From Pedobacter sp. PACM 27299 (GTDB lineage Bacteria > Bacteroidota > Bacteroidia > Sphingobacteriales > Sphingobacteriaceae): a stretch of 64,000 bases of DNA. The stretch spans positions 5,146,001 through 5,210,000 of the forward strand of contig NZ_CP012996.1 in assembly GCF_001412655.1 (NCBI RefSeq), read 5' to 3'. The position numbers were made by a program, and so were the translations under genes. Shown piece by piece: positions 8,972 to 17,783 of this stretch. Position 1 is the stretch's first letter, and every line of letters starts with the position of its first letter. The notes beneath the pieces are model-generated. The model had not been told where the DNA came from. It worked only from the letters and a program-made list of their open reading frames with translations, and did not search any database.

Positions 8972-10204
8972 ATGGCAACAATAGCGTCATACTTGAAGAA
9001 ATACAGGAGAACATTTCTTTATGTTATTCCCGCTGATCATCAGTTTACGCTTTTCAGGATCAGTTCATGGAAACTGAATTTATTTAGAGACACCATCATG
9101 TATTGCCTTCCATTAGGCATGATTGGGATTCTTTTGTTCCTGGTTAATGAGCTCGTTAAAGGAAAAGTGTTTTTCCCTGTATTTATGGTGCTGGTTATCA
9201 TTTCTCTTATGGGTTTTGTAGTAAATAGAAAAATAAAGCTGGATTACAGGATGGTCATGGTGGTGGCCCTTCTCTATCTGATTGCCATATTGTACCTGCT
9301 TTTTGTTGGCTCTGATGGCCCTGGAGCATTGTACCTATTGATCATTACGTTTTTCACGGCAATGATCTTTCCCACAAAAGCCACTTTCATTCCATTGATG
9401 GTCAATATTGTGATTTGTATACTGATTGGCTTAATTATACAGTTTAAGCTTTTCCCTAATGCATTGTCTGAAACCTATGACCTCACTTTATGGATTGCCT
9501 ATTCCTGGAATTTCATTTTTGTCAGCTTTATCAGTGTCTTTATGATCAGTACCATTCTGAATGGTTTTGAAAAAACCCGGTTTAAAGAAGCCATATTGGT
9601 CAAGAAACTGGATGCTTCGGAACGTTACTACCGGAATATCTTTGAAGCGAATCCGGTACCTATGTACATTTTTGAACTGAATACCGGTAATTTCCTGAAA
9701 GTGAACGAAGCGGCTATAAAGAAATATGGTTATACCCAGGAGGAGTTTTTATCGATGAACATCACGAAAATCAGACCGGCCTCAGAGATCAGTAAGCTGA
9801 TGGACATTTTTAGCACTATAAAAACCAGGGAATATTCGGGAATTCTGACACACATGAATAAAAGTGGACAATTGTTTCCAGTTGAAATTGACACTACCAT
9901 CGTAAATATCGATGGGATCGACGCCAGGCTGGTTTTGGCGACAGACGTCTCTAAGCGAATGAATTATGTGAGAATGATTGAAAAACAAAACCAGGACCTG
10001 AAGGAAATTGCCTGGATTCAAAGCCATAAAGTGAGGGCACCATTAACGAATATCATGAGCTTAACGGAGATGATGCTTCAAAATCCCCATGGCGACCATA
10101 TTGATTTACTGTATATGCTAAAAGAATCTACCCAGCAACTGAATGAATCTATTGCTTCGATAGTATACCAGGCAGATAATAACCAGATGCTTCCACCAGA
10201 ATGA
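8972..10204 (+). CDS. Membrane PAS protein with a histidine-kinase-like DHp region but no ATPase domain
   Basis: 410 aa from the ATG at 8972; a TTG at 8957 would add five residues and is less likely. About six hydrophobic spans fill residues 35-195. A PAS domain follows at about 215-335 (YYRNIFEANPVPMYIFEL, then TGNFLKVNEAAIKKYGYTQE). A helix with IQSHKVRAPLTNIMSL, an H-box-like motif with His352, comes next. The protein ends 58 residues later, after the second dimerisation helix; no N, G1, F or G2 boxes are present, and none are encoded in the 63 bases before the next gene. The residue after His is Lys, where kinases usually have Glu or Asp. Pairing with the receiver gene at 10268 implies a signalling role, but autokinase activity is doubtful. 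Confidence 0.75.
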   Translation: MATIASYLKKYRRTFLYVIPADHQFTLFRISSWKLNLFRDTIMYCLPLGMIGILLFLVNELVKGKVFFPVFMVLVIISLMGFVVNRKIKLDYRMVMVVALLYLIAILYLLFVGSDGPGALYLLIITFFTAMIFPTKATFIPLMVNIVICILIGLIIQFKLFPNALSETYDLTLWIAYSWNFIFVSFISVFMISTILNGFEKTRFKEAILVKKLDASERYYRNIFEANPVPMYIFELNTGNFLKVNEAAIKKYGYTQEEFLSMNITKIRPASEISKLMDIFSTIKTREYSGILTHMNKSGQLFPVEIDTTIVNIDGIDARLVLATDVSKRMNYVRMIEKQNQDLKEIAWIQSHKVRAPLTNIMSLTEMMLQNPHGDHIDLLYMLKESTQQLNESIASIVYQADNNQMLPPE

Positions 10205-10267
10205 ACGGAATTAACCTCCGAAACACCTAAATAAACAAAATGATAACCAACGAATAAATATAATCCA

Positions 10268-10663
10268 ATGAAAAAATTTTATCTGATAGATGACGACACT
10301 ATTTTCGTTTTTTTAACAAGAAAAACGTTACAGGTTGCCAATCTAAGTACCGACCTGACCGTCTTTGAAGATGGAAAAAAAGCTTTATTAGATTTGGAGT
10401 TGAGCGCCAACCAGCCGGAGTTATTACCAGATGTGATCTTTCTGGATTTAAATATGCCGGTATTGGATGGCTGGGGATTCCTGGAAGAGTATTCATTGCT
10501 GGAACCTAAAATGAGCAAGAAAATCGAGATTTATATCGTTTCTTCTTCGATCTCTCCATCAGAACTGGAACGTTCTCAGCGTATTCCTGTGGTGACCGAC
10601 TTTTTAACTAAACCCCTGAGTCGCTCCAAATTTGTGGAGATATTTGATGGCGCAGAAGTATAA
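10268..10663 (+). CDS. Single-domain response regulator (CheY-like)
   Basis: 131 aa consisting only of a receiver domain. The acidic triad DDD (8-10), phospho-acceptor Asp60 in IFLDLNMP and Lys115 in DFLTKPL are all present. No output domain exists, so it must act by protein interaction or in a phosphorelay. It lies 63 bases behind the kinase-like gene on the same strand, and a strong bidirectional terminator follows. Confidence 0.88.
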   Translation: MKKFYLIDDDTIFVFLTRKTLQVANLSTDLTVFEDGKKALLDLELSANQPELLPDVIFLDLNMPVLDGWGFLEEYSLLEPKMSKKIEIYIVSSSISPSELERSQRIPVVTDFLTKPLSRSKFVEIFDGAEV

Positions 10664-10665
10664 AA

Positions 10666-10704
10666 AAAATGCCTGCTATTGCGGTTACAATAGCAGGCAT
10701 TTTT
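10666..10704. terminator. Bidirectional terminator between convergent genes
   Basis: A 16-bp perfect inverted repeat (AAAATGCCTGCTATTG and its complement) with a 6-base loop is flanked by A and T runs. It serves the receiver gene rightward and the TPR gene leftward. Confidence 0.9.
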
Positions 10705-10718
10705 GATGTCAGTAATCC

Positions 10719-11345
10719 TTATTTCAGACTGGCAATCTGTGCTTTCACATAATCTACTAAACCGATGATATCCTTACGTAAAGGCTGTACCACCAATACC
10801 TTTTGAAAATCAGCAATAGAGTTATTAAATAAAGTGATGACAGCAGCTTTTTCCGGTCCTTTCTTCACTTTATACGATTTATAGATGGCGTAATCTTTAT
10901 AAGCCAGCCCTCTATTTTGCAATAACTGTGTATCTTCTTCCCCATTCAGCTCAATTGCTTTACTGAAATCTTTAATTGCGGAAAGATAAAAATTGTCTCT
11001 CATTTGACTCAGTGACTCTTTTGGATCATTTGCAATGTTCAATCTTGCTTTTCCTCTATAATAATAGGCAGAATAATCTGAAGGCTTTACTGTAATCAAT
11101 CGACTATAAGCAGCGATTGAATTTTCAAAATCTCCACATTGAAAATAAGAATATCCCAGCATCTTCAACACATTCGCATTGTTCGGAGTTTTGGTATCCG
11201 CCTTCTCTAATTGTCCAACGGCAGCCTTATAATCCCCTTTCATCATGGCTTGCAGCCCCAATTTATCGTAACCGCTATTTTGAGCGATACCGACCTGAGC
11301 AGAAAAGACAAATAATAATAAGATGGTTTGCTTGAAATAGTTCAT
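10719..11345 (-). CDS. TPR-repeat exported protein
   Basis: 208 aa with a signal peptide (cleavage near GIAQ, residue 22). Tetratricopeptide repeats run through residues about 25-160: GLQAMMKGDYKAAVGQLEKA, ANVLKMLGYSYFQCGDFENS, and AYYYRGKARLNIANDPKES are helix pairs of the TPR type. A final repeat-like segment is at 165-205. Probably a periplasmic protein-interaction scaffold; no specific function is recognised. It converges with the receiver gene. Confidence 0.75.
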   Translation of the reverse strand: MNYFKQTILLLFVFSAQVGIAQNSGYDKLGLQAMMKGDYKAAVGQLEKADTKTPNNANVLKMLGYSYFQCGDFENSIAAYSRLITVKPSDYSAYYYRGKARLNIANDPKESLSQMRDNFYLSAIKDFSKAIELNGEEDTQLLQNRGLAYKDYAIYKSYKVKKGPEKAAVITLFNNSIADFQKVLVVQPLRKDIIGLVDYVKAQIASLK

Positions 11346-11712
11346 TAAGTTTTATTTAAAATATTAAATATATTTAGATTTGATTCCCAACTCCTAAATA
11401 AGATTACGTGATCCGGGAATGATAAAAGTATTTGAAGGCAACTATCATACCAGTTACAAATACCTCTCTTAAACGCTAAATAAATGAAAATATGATAAGC
11501 CGAAGAATTATTCTGATTTTTTTTCAAAAAAGGTCAGACAATTACGCATATTGCTTTAGCTGTTCTTCATTTATTCCTGACTTTTTAACAGGGAAAAGGG
11601 CCCATGCCTCTTTTGGCACAGGAGTTGAAAATACAGATAATACAATATAATTAATAATTTCGTAGACGGCATACTGTCAGATTGTCGTTTTTATTTTAGA
11701 AAGACTTAATAA
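11346..11712. other. Divergent intergenic region between the TPR gene and lon
   Basis: No gene is supported. The region is AT-rich and must hold the promoters of both flanking genes, but no TAnnTTTG match is convincing on either strand. No CIRCE element is seen upstream of lon. A loose inverted repeat (AAAAGGTCAG near 11528-11537 and CTGACTTTTT near 11577-11586) has a long loop and is not assigned. Confidence 0.4.
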
Positions 11713-14184
11713 ATGAGTAAACAAGATCATTTTGATTTTAGCAACGCACTACCCATTATAAATGAAGATACAGAGTTTTTCCCGCTGATGTCCCAACAAG
11801 ACGAAGACGAGATGAACAATGAAGAGACTCCTGAGGTACTGGCCATCCTTCCTTTAAGGAATACCGTACTTTTTCCAGGAGTAGTCATTCCAATTACTGT
11901 TGGCAGGGATAAATCTATAAAGCTGATCAAGGAAGCTTACAAAGGAAACCGGATTATCGGAGTAGTATCCCAACGGGATGTTTCGATAGAAGACCCTACG
12001 TTTGAGCAGCTGAATAGTGTAGGAACGGTGGCGCAGATCATAAAAATGCTGCAGATGCCAGATGGAAATACAACTGTAATTATCCAGGGCAAACAACGTT
12101 TCCGCCTGATTGAAGAAGTTCAATCGGAGCCTTACATTAAGGTAACCATCAGCAAATTCGAAGAGTCGAAACACAAAAGCGACAAAGAATTTAAAGCAAT
12201 GGTGGCCTCTATCAAGGAAATGTCTTCGCAGATCATTCAATTGTCGCCGAACATTCCAAGTGAAGCTGGTATTGCCTTAAAAAACATAGAAAGCACTTCT
12301 TTCCTGATCAATTTCATCTCTTCAAATATGAATGCAGATGTTTCTGATAAGCAAAAAATGCTGGAAATGGGCAACCTGCGTGAGCGCGCAATGATGGTGA
12401 TGGAACTATTGACCCTGGAACTTCAAATGCTGGAGTTAAAAAACCAGATTCAATCGAAAGTCCGCACCGACCTGGACAAACAGCAAAGGGATTACTTCCT
12501 GAATCAACAATTAAAGACCATACAGGAAGAACTGGGTGGTTCTTCTTCCGACCTCGAATACGAGGCTTTGCAAGTACGCGCAAAGAAGAAGAAATGGTCT
12601 GAACCTATAAAAGAACATTTTACGAAGGAGCTGGATAAACTGGGAAGAATGAATCCCGCAGCCCCTGACTATTCTATACAGATCAATTACCTGGAGCTCT
12701 TACTAGACCTTCCATGGAATGATTTCACGAAAGACAACTTTGACCTTAAACGTGCACAGCGCGTACTGGATAAAGACCATTTCGGTTTAGAAAAAGTAAA
12801 ACAGCGTATTATAGAATACCTGGCTGTTTTGAAGCTCAAACGCGACATGAAAGCCCCTATCATTTGTTTAGTAGGCCCTCCGGGAGTAGGTAAAACCTCA
12901 TTAGGAAAATCAATTGCGAAAGCATTAAACCGTAAATATGTGCGTATGGCACTGGGTGGCATCAGAGATGAAGCTGAAATCCGCGGCCATAGAAAAACTT
13001 ATATCGGTGCTATGCCAGGCAGAATCATTCAATCCATTAAAAAAGCCGGTGCTGCAAATCCTGTATTTGTTCTGGATGAGATTGATAAAGTGGGTGCTGA
13101 TTTTAGAGGCGACCCTTCTTCCGCATTACTGGAAGTATTGGATCCAGAGCAAAACTCTGCTTTCAACGACCACTATGTAGAGGCTGATTATGACCTTTCC
13201 AATGTACTGTTTATCGCTACTGCCAACTCATTGAGCAGCATACAGCCAGCTTTGCTGGATCGTATGGAGATCATTGAAGTGAATGGTTATACGATTGAAG
13301 AAAAGATTGAGATTGCTAAAAAATACCTTTTACCTAAGCAAAAAGAACAGCACGGGATCAAAACAAAAGACATCGTTCTAAAGAACAGTCTGATTGAAAA
13401 AGTAATCGAAGATTATACAAGAGAATCTGGTGTTCGTGGACTGGAGAAAAAGATCGGTTCCTTAGTACGTGGTGTGGCGACTAAAATCGCGATGGAAGAA
13501 ACGTATGAGCCAAACCTGACCTTAGACGATGTAGAGCGTATTTTAGGTGCCCCTATATATGATAAGGATCTTTATGAAGGCAATGAAGTTGCCGGAGTAG
13601 TGACTGGTTTAGCCTGGACACAGGTTGGTGGAGACATTCTATTTATTGAGGCGAGTTTAAGCCCAGGTAAAGGGAAGTTAACCTTAACGGGTAATCTGGG
13701 TGAAGTGATGAAGGAGTCTGCAGTGATTGCATTGGCTTACTTACGTTCACACGCAGCCATTTTCGGAATTGACTATGCCCTTTTCGATCAATGGGATATC
13801 CATGTACACGTACCTGCCGGCGCAACGCCAAAAGATGGTCCATCTGCTGGTATTACCATGCTAACTGCATTGACTTCTGCATTTACACAGCGTAAAGTAA
13901 AATCTAACCTGGCCATGACCGGAGAGATCACCTTACGTGGAAAAGTATTGCCGGTTGGTGGAATCAAGGAAAAAATCCTTGCCGCTAAACGTGCCAATAT
14001 TAAAGATATCATTCTTTGTAAATCGAATAGAAAAGACATTTTAGAGATCAAGGAAAGCTATATTAAGGACTTAAATTTCCATTATGTAACGGAGATGAAA
14101 GAAGTGATTGAGCTGGCGTTAATGAAGGAAAAAGTGAAAGATGCGCAAGACCTGAGTGTTAAAATCAAGCCGGTTGCAAAATAG
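11713..14184 (+). CDS. lon: ATP-dependent protease LonA
   Basis: 823 aa, full-length LonA. An N-terminal substrate-binding LON domain (about 40-245, starting [16 protein letters not shown]) is followed by a coiled linker. The AAA+ module has Walker [10 protein letters not shown] near 387-395 and Walker [12 protein letters not shown]-terminal serine protease domain carries PKDGPSAG (Ser711) and [10 protein letters not shown] (Lys754), the Ser-Lys dyad. It degrades misfolded and regulatory proteins in the cytoplasm. A slightly extended acidic N terminus (residues 1-38) is usual in Bacteroidota. Confidence 0.97.
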   Translation: MSKQDHFDFSNALPIINEDTEFFPLMSQQDEDEMNNEETPEVLAILPLRNTVLFPGVVIPITVGRDKSIKLIKEAYKGNRIIGVVSQRDVSIEDPTFEQLNSVGTVAQIIKMLQMPDGNTTVIIQGKQRFRLIEEVQSEPYIKVTISKFEESKHKSDKEFKAMVASIKEMSSQIIQLSPNIPSEAGIALKNIESTSFLINFISSNMNADVSDKQKMLEMGNLRERAMMVMELLTLELQMLELKNQIQSKVRTDLDKQQRDYFLNQQLKTIQEELGGSSSDLEYEALQVRAKKKKWSEPIKEHFTKELDKLGRMNPAAPDYSIQINYLELLLDLPWNDFTKDNFDLKRAQRVLDKDHFGLEKVKQRIIEYLAVLKLKRDMKAPIICLVGPPGVGKTSLGKSIAKALNRKYVRMALGGIRDEAEIRGHRKTYIGAMPGRIIQSIKKAGAANPVFVLDEIDKVGADFRGDPSSALLEVLDPEQNSAFNDHYVEADYDLSNVLFIATANSLSSIQPALLDRMEIIEVNGYTIEEKIEIAKKYLLPKQKEQHGIKTKDIVLKNSLIEKVIEDYTRESGVRGLEKKIGSLVRGVATKIAMEETYEPNLTLDDVERILGAPIYDKDLYEGNEVAGVVTGLAWTQVGGDILFIEASLSPGKGKLTLTGNLGEVMKESAVIALAYLRSHAAIFGIDYALFDQWDIHVHVPAGATPKDGPSAGITMLTALTSAFTQRKVKSNLAMTGEITLRGKVLPVGGIKEKILAAKRANIKDIILCKSNRKDILEIKESYIKDLNFHYVTEMKEVIELALMKEKVKDAQDLSVKIKPVAK

Positions 14185-14223
14185 GCTGTTTTTACTTATT
14201 ATTGCGGCACCAAACAAACCTTA

Positions 14224-14733
14224 ATGAGAAAATTAACACTGGCTTTTACTTTATTTTTAGCCCTTACCAGTACACAGCAGCTTTTCGCACAGGAAAGCAG
14301 CAATACGAGTCCTGCTACGTCAAGAGCACAGAACATATTTATTGAACTGGGCGGTCAGGGTTTAACTTTTACAGCAAATTACGACTCCAGGTTCTCTAAC
14401 AAGAGAGATGGCATCGGAGGTAGAGCCGGTATTGGATACCTATCTGTAGATGGCGATAAAGTGACTACCATTCCTTTATCCTTGAATTACCTGCTGGGAA
14501 AAAGCGGGAAGTACTTTGAACTGGGATTAGGCGCTACTTATATTTCTACCAGCGGCGATGCGGAAGTACTTTTCAATAAGAATGAAAGCAATGTAATTGG
14601 TACCATGAGTTTTTTCTACCGGGTACAACCGGAGGATAGCGGTTTCGCTTTCAGGATTGGACTTAGTCCAGTCTTCAGCAGAGACTTCTTCCTACCTTAT
14701 TATGGTGGTCTAAGTCTTGGCTATACTTTTTAA
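14224..14733 (+). CDS. Small outer-membrane beta-barrel-like protein
   Basis: 169 aa with a signal peptide ending near LFAQ (residue 23). The mature part is built of alternating amphipathic strands (IFIELGGQGLTFTANYDSRF, GIGGRAGIGYLSV, FELGLGATYIS) and ends GGLSLGYTF, a terminal aromatic residue typical of outer-membrane barrels. Function is unknown. It starts 39 bases after lon with no terminator between, so readthrough from lon is possible. A terminator follows. Confidence 0.7.
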   Translation: MRKLTLAFTLFLALTSTQQLFAQESSNTSPATSRAQNIFIELGGQGLTFTANYDSRFSNKRDGIGGRAGIGYLSVDGDKVTTIPLSLNYLLGKSGKYFELGLGATYISTSGDAEVLFNKNESNVIGTMSFFYRVQPEDSGFAFRIGLSPVFSRDFFLPYYGGLSLGYTF

Positions 14734-14752
14734 CATAAAAAATACGATATTC

Positions 14753-14783
14753 AACTCCGGCAAATCTGCCGGAGTTTTTTTTT
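14753..14783 (+). terminator. Intrinsic terminator
   Basis: AACTCCGGCA and TGCCGGAGTT form a 10-bp stem around a 4-base loop, followed by a run of nine T. Confidence 0.92.
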
Positions 14784-14795
14784 AGAAAAATAATA

Positions 14796-15758
14796 ATGAA
14801 AGCTATAAGCAAAGTACTGCTCCCTTTATCCCTGATTTACCTGCTGGCCACCAGTCCGGTTTCAGCACAAAGCTTCAAAAATGAGTTTGGTTTTAAAAGC
14901 GACAATGATTCCTACCTGCTGCAGGGCTCTGACCGCTATTATACCAATGGCTTATTTATCAATTTCCGCCATGCCTTGAATCAAAGCGGGCTCCCGGAAA
15001 AGCTGGAAAAGAAAACTTATGAAATTGCTATTGGCCAAAAGATGTACAATCCTTATTCTGGTGCCGCACCCGATCCGGCAAAACAAGACCGTCCATTTGC
15101 AGGCTACCTGTATGCGGAAGGTGCATTGAACTGGTTTTATAAAAATGAAAGCATTTTGAAGACCAGCGCACAGATTGGGGTAACCGGACCGGCATCACTG
15201 GCAGAAAAAGGCCAGGAGCTCTTACATAAAACCGTTGGCTTCTATCAACTGGAGGGCTGGGATTACCAGATTAAAGAAGAAATGCAGGTAAATCTATCCG
15301 CGCAATACACCAGATTATTACACCGTTTTAAAGACCAGGCTGCAGACTTCTCTTTTGAAGGTTATGCGAATGTTGGAACGACCTTTAGTGGGGCCGGGGC
15401 AGGAATTTTATTCAGAGCAGGTCGAATCAATCAGCTTTTCAATGCAGCTTATACCAATTCAGTAATTGGAAACCAGTCGAAAACAAAGAATTTAGTAAAA
15501 AGTGAGCTGTTTTTTTATGCAAAACCTCAGCTTAATTTTGTGGCTTATGATGCCACCATACAAGGCAGTATGTTTAACAATGATAGTCCGGTTACCTTTG
15601 GGGTTAAACCAGTCGTGTTTGCGCAGCAATTGGGATTTAATTACAGCAGTCAGCGCTTTACCTTCGATTTTGGGATGATATTTAAGACTAAGGAAGTGAA
15701 AAGTACCGCCAGAGCCCATCAGTATGGCAATATTAGTATGTTCTACCGCTTCAACTAA
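14796..15758 (+). CDS. LpxR-like (DUF2219) outer-membrane lipid A deacylase family protein
   Basis: 320 aa with a signal peptide (cleavage near VSAQ, residue 25). The N-terminal signature SDNDSYLLQGSDRYYTNG (residues 35-52) matches the DUF2219/LpxR family, where Asn, Asp and Thr of this region lie at the active site. GQKMYNPYS and RPFAGYLYAE follow, both conserved in the family. The rest is strand-rich and ends FYRFN with a terminal-barrel pattern. The known LpxR removes the 3'-acyloxyacyl chain of lipid A; the substrate here is inferred only from family. It converges with arfB, 12 bases apart, with no terminator seen. Confidence 0.8.
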   Translation: MKAISKVLLPLSLIYLLATSPVSAQSFKNEFGFKSDNDSYLLQGSDRYYTNGLFINFRHALNQSGLPEKLEKKTYEIAIGQKMYNPYSGAAPDPAKQDRPFAGYLYAEGALNWFYKNESILKTSAQIGVTGPASLAEKGQELLHKTVGFYQLEGWDYQIKEEMQVNLSAQYTRLLHRFKDQAADFSFEGYANVGTTFSGAGAGILFRAGRINQLFNAAYTNSVIGNQSKTKNLVKSELFFYAKPQLNFVAYDATIQGSMFNNDSPVTFGVKPVVFAQQLGFNYSSQRFTFDFGMIFKTKEVKSTARAHQYGNISMFYRFN

Positions 15759-15770
15759 TTCAGCAGTAAA

Positions 15771-16181
15771 TTAGTCCAGGGCAGGACGTTTCCGCAAGGT
15801 TTTCTTTGTGGAAACGCTCTGTTTGTCCTGTAGCCGCTTCCTGATCACCGATTTCGGTGTCTTGGTGGGCTTTCTCTTTTTTTGAATGTGCAGGCCCGAT
15901 TTCAGCAGGGCCATCAATTTTAGGATCGTTTGCTCTTTGTTCATCAGCTGACTCCTGTCTTCCTGCGAAACGATGTGCAGGTTTCCTTCCTGATCCAGGC
16001 GATTGTCCAATCTTTCCATCAGCAAGGTCCTTTCTTCTTCCGTCAAAAAAGCTGCAGAAGGCAAATGAAGGATCAGTTCTACTTTACTGGAAACCTTGTT
16101 TACATTCTGGCCGCCTTTACCTCCGCTCCTGGAAGTTTTAAAGGTGGCTGTTCTAAGTATATCTTCTTTATTGGGTAACAT
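15771..16181 (-). CDS. arfB: Alternative ribosome-rescue factor / peptidyl-tRNA hydrolase ArfB
   Basis: 136 aa from the ATG at 16181. A start 18 codons further upstream is possible, but MLPNKEDILRTA fits the family start. The release-factor-like domain has RSGGKGGQNVNKVSSKVEL with the catalytic GGQ, which hydrolyses peptidyl-tRNA. The C-terminal tail (about 100-136) is very rich in Lys and Arg (KKRKPTKTPKS, KTLRKRPALD), as in ArfB/YaeJ, where it enters the empty mRNA channel of stalled ribosomes. No codon-recognition domain is present. Divergent from cmk. Confidence 0.9.
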   Translation of the reverse strand: MLPNKEDILRTATFKTSRSGGKGGQNVNKVSSKVELILHLPSAAFLTEEERTLLMERLDNRLDQEGNLHIVSQEDRSQLMNKEQTILKLMALLKSGLHIQKKRKPTKTPKSVIRKRLQDKQSVSTKKTLRKRPALD

Positions 16182-16248
16182 GCAGTAAAAGTAGCTAAAG
16201 AAAATCGGCCATTTAAAAAAAATTTGGGGGAACAATTCCCTAAAACAT

Positions 16249-16256
16249 TAACTTTG
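16249..16256 (+). promoter_or_regulatory. Promoter for cmk with -7 element and upstream TTG
   Basis: TAACTTTG fits TAnnTTTG; a TTG at 16224-16226 lies 22 bases upstream, acceptable for a -33 element. The motif ends 6 bases before the ATG at 16263, predicting a leaderless or near-leaderless mRNA. A short inverted repeat GGGAA-CAA-TTCCC lies between the two elements. Confidence 0.6.
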
Positions 16257-16262
16257 CCCTAT

Positions 16263-16943
16263 ATGAGGAAAAATCTGGTTGTAGCTATCGACGGCTACTC
16301 ATCATGTGGAAAAAGTACATTAGCGAAAGCATTGGCAAAGAAACTAGGTTTCATTTATATTGATAGCGGAGCGATGTACCGGGCGGTTACGCTTTATTTC
16401 CTTCGCAATCACATCGACATGAATGATCCTGAAGCAGTAAAAGACGCTTTACAGCATATCGAATTAAACTTTCATTCCAGGGATTACGAATCGCACATTA
16501 CCTTAAATGGCGAAGAAGTATCTGAAGAAATCAGACTGATGCCGGTTTCGGAAGCAGTAAGCGAAGTATCAGCCAATAAATTTGTCCGCAAGGATATGGT
16601 GAAACAGCAGCAGCGCATGGGCAAATCAAAAAACATTGTGATGGATGGCCGTGATATTGGCACTACTGTTTTCCCGGATGCTCAGGTCAAGTTCTTCATG
16701 ACTGCCGATCCAAAAATCAGGGCAGAACGTCGTTACAAAGAAATGCAGAGTAAAGGGGACACTTCTACCACTTTAGAAGAGGTATTCGAAAATCTGGCTC
16801 ACCGTGACTATGCAGATACTACCCGCGTTGAAAGTCCGCTCACACGTGCAGAAGATGCCGTAATCCTCGATAACACTAACATCACTCCACAAGAGCAACT
16901 TGATTTTGCAATTGAGCAAGTAAAGCTTCATTTCCCTCAATAA
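16263..16943 (+). CDS. cmk: Cytidylate kinase
   Basis: 226 aa from the ATG at 16263; an in-frame upstream ATG at 16224 would add 13 residues lacking family similarity and would lie upstream of the promoter element. It phosphorylates CMP and dCMP. The P-loop AIDGYSSCGKSTLAKALAKK is at residues 7-26; DSGAMYRAVTLYFLR binds CMP; MDGRDIGTTVFPDA and the lid RRYKEM are typical of the Cmk family. A strong terminator follows. Confidence 0.95.
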   Translation: MRKNLVVAIDGYSSCGKSTLAKALAKKLGFIYIDSGAMYRAVTLYFLRNHIDMNDPEAVKDALQHIELNFHSRDYESHITLNGEEVSEEIRLMPVSEAVSEVSANKFVRKDMVKQQQRMGKSKNIVMDGRDIGTTVFPDAQVKFFMTADPKIRAERRYKEMQSKGDTSTTLEEVFENLAHRDYADTTRVESPLTRAEDAVILDNTNITPQEQLDFAIEQVKLHFPQ

Positions 16944-17006
16944 GTAAAAATGACCAAAATAAACTAACTATGGCATGTTATATACCGTAATTATCAATAC
17001 ATACAG

Positions 17007-17028
17007 AAGGGCCTCGGCCCTTTTTTTT
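17007..17028 (+). terminator. Intrinsic terminator after cmk
   Basis: AAGGGCC and GGCCCTT form a compact GC hairpin followed by a run of eight T. Confidence 0.88.
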
Positions 17029-17102
17029 GTCAATAATCAGTTACAAATCTCCTCTTAGCTTAAACATTACAATTCCATGTTTTAACTCATATACCAGATT
17101 AA

Positions 17103-17138
17103 TACTTTTGTTTAACAATTTTGTCAAACTCAAAAGTA
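17103..17138 (+). promoter_or_regulatory. Promoter/operator of the TetR-RND operon
   Basis: A 36-bp dyad ends one base before the TetR start. Outer arms TACTTTTG (17103-17110) and CAAAAGTA (17131-17138) are perfect complements. An inner pair TTTAACA / TGTCAAA (17111-17117, 17122-17128) has one mismatch. The left outer arm is itself a TAnnTTTG -7 element, so a bound repressor would block transcription. The inference is autoregulation by the adjacent TetR protein. Confidence 0.55.
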
Positions 17139-17139
17139 T

Positions 17140-17727
17140 ATGTCAACTCGCGAAACTGGTACGGAACAATTAATAAAAGATACGGCTAAGCACCTGTTTT
17201 TTTCGGAGGGTAAATTACATGCTACCACACAGGAAATCGCGGATGCAGCCGGAGTGAATCGTACACTCGTAAATTATTATTTTCGCTCCAGGGACATCCT
17301 GTTTGATCAGGTGTTCAATGAGGCACAAGAAGGATTTGTCTGCACGCTGGATGAAGTATTTGACTCCAAAATGCCTTTTAAAGAAAAAATCAGAAACCTG
17401 ATCTCTGTATTCATCAAAGAAACTGCTCAATACCCTTTTCGCCAGCTCTTCATCATCACAGAAATGAATAGAAATGAGTTGATCAATGCGAAAAAAGCTA
17501 GGGCTAAAAAAGTGAAAGTTTTTTTACAAGAAGTCCAGACTGAAATGGACAATGGCATCGTAAAAAAAATGGATCCAAGACAATTCATGCTGAACCTATT
17601 CTCTTTAATGGCACACCCATTTATTACTGCGCCACTTAACAAAGCTTTATTTGGCATGAATGATGAAGAATATGCCGGTCTGATGGAGGATCGAAAACAG
17701 CTGATCTTTGAAACCATTTTCCCATAA
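17140..17727 (+). CDS. TetR-family transcriptional regulator of the adjacent RND pump
   Basis: 195 aa. The N-terminal TetR helix-turn-helix is at about 10-55 (IKDTAKHLFFSEGKLHATTQ, EIADAAGVNRTLVNYYFRSR). The C-terminal helical ligand-binding domain has no enzyme motif. It is the first gene of a four-gene unit with adaptor, RND pump and outer-membrane factor, 56 bases ahead of the adaptor gene, so it most likely represses this operon and is induced by a pump substrate. The ligand is unknown. Confidence 0.85.
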   Translation: MSTRETGTEQLIKDTAKHLFFSEGKLHATTQEIADAAGVNRTLVNYYFRSRDILFDQVFNEAQEGFVCTLDEVFDSKMPFKEKIRNLISVFIKETAQYPFRQLFIITEMNRNELINAKKARAKKVKVFLQEVQTEMDNGIVKKMDPRQFMLNLFSLMAHPFITAPLNKALFGMNDEEYAGLMEDRKQLIFETIFP

Positions 17728-17783
17728 AATCATCCTTTATATTATATTCTCTTAAAAACAAAAAACGAACAATACCCATAAAA

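Noticed and set aside
8957..8972. TTG start at 8957 for the kinase-like gene
   Set aside because: An ATG occurs five codons later; TTG starts are rare in this phylum and the extra residues add no recognisable feature.
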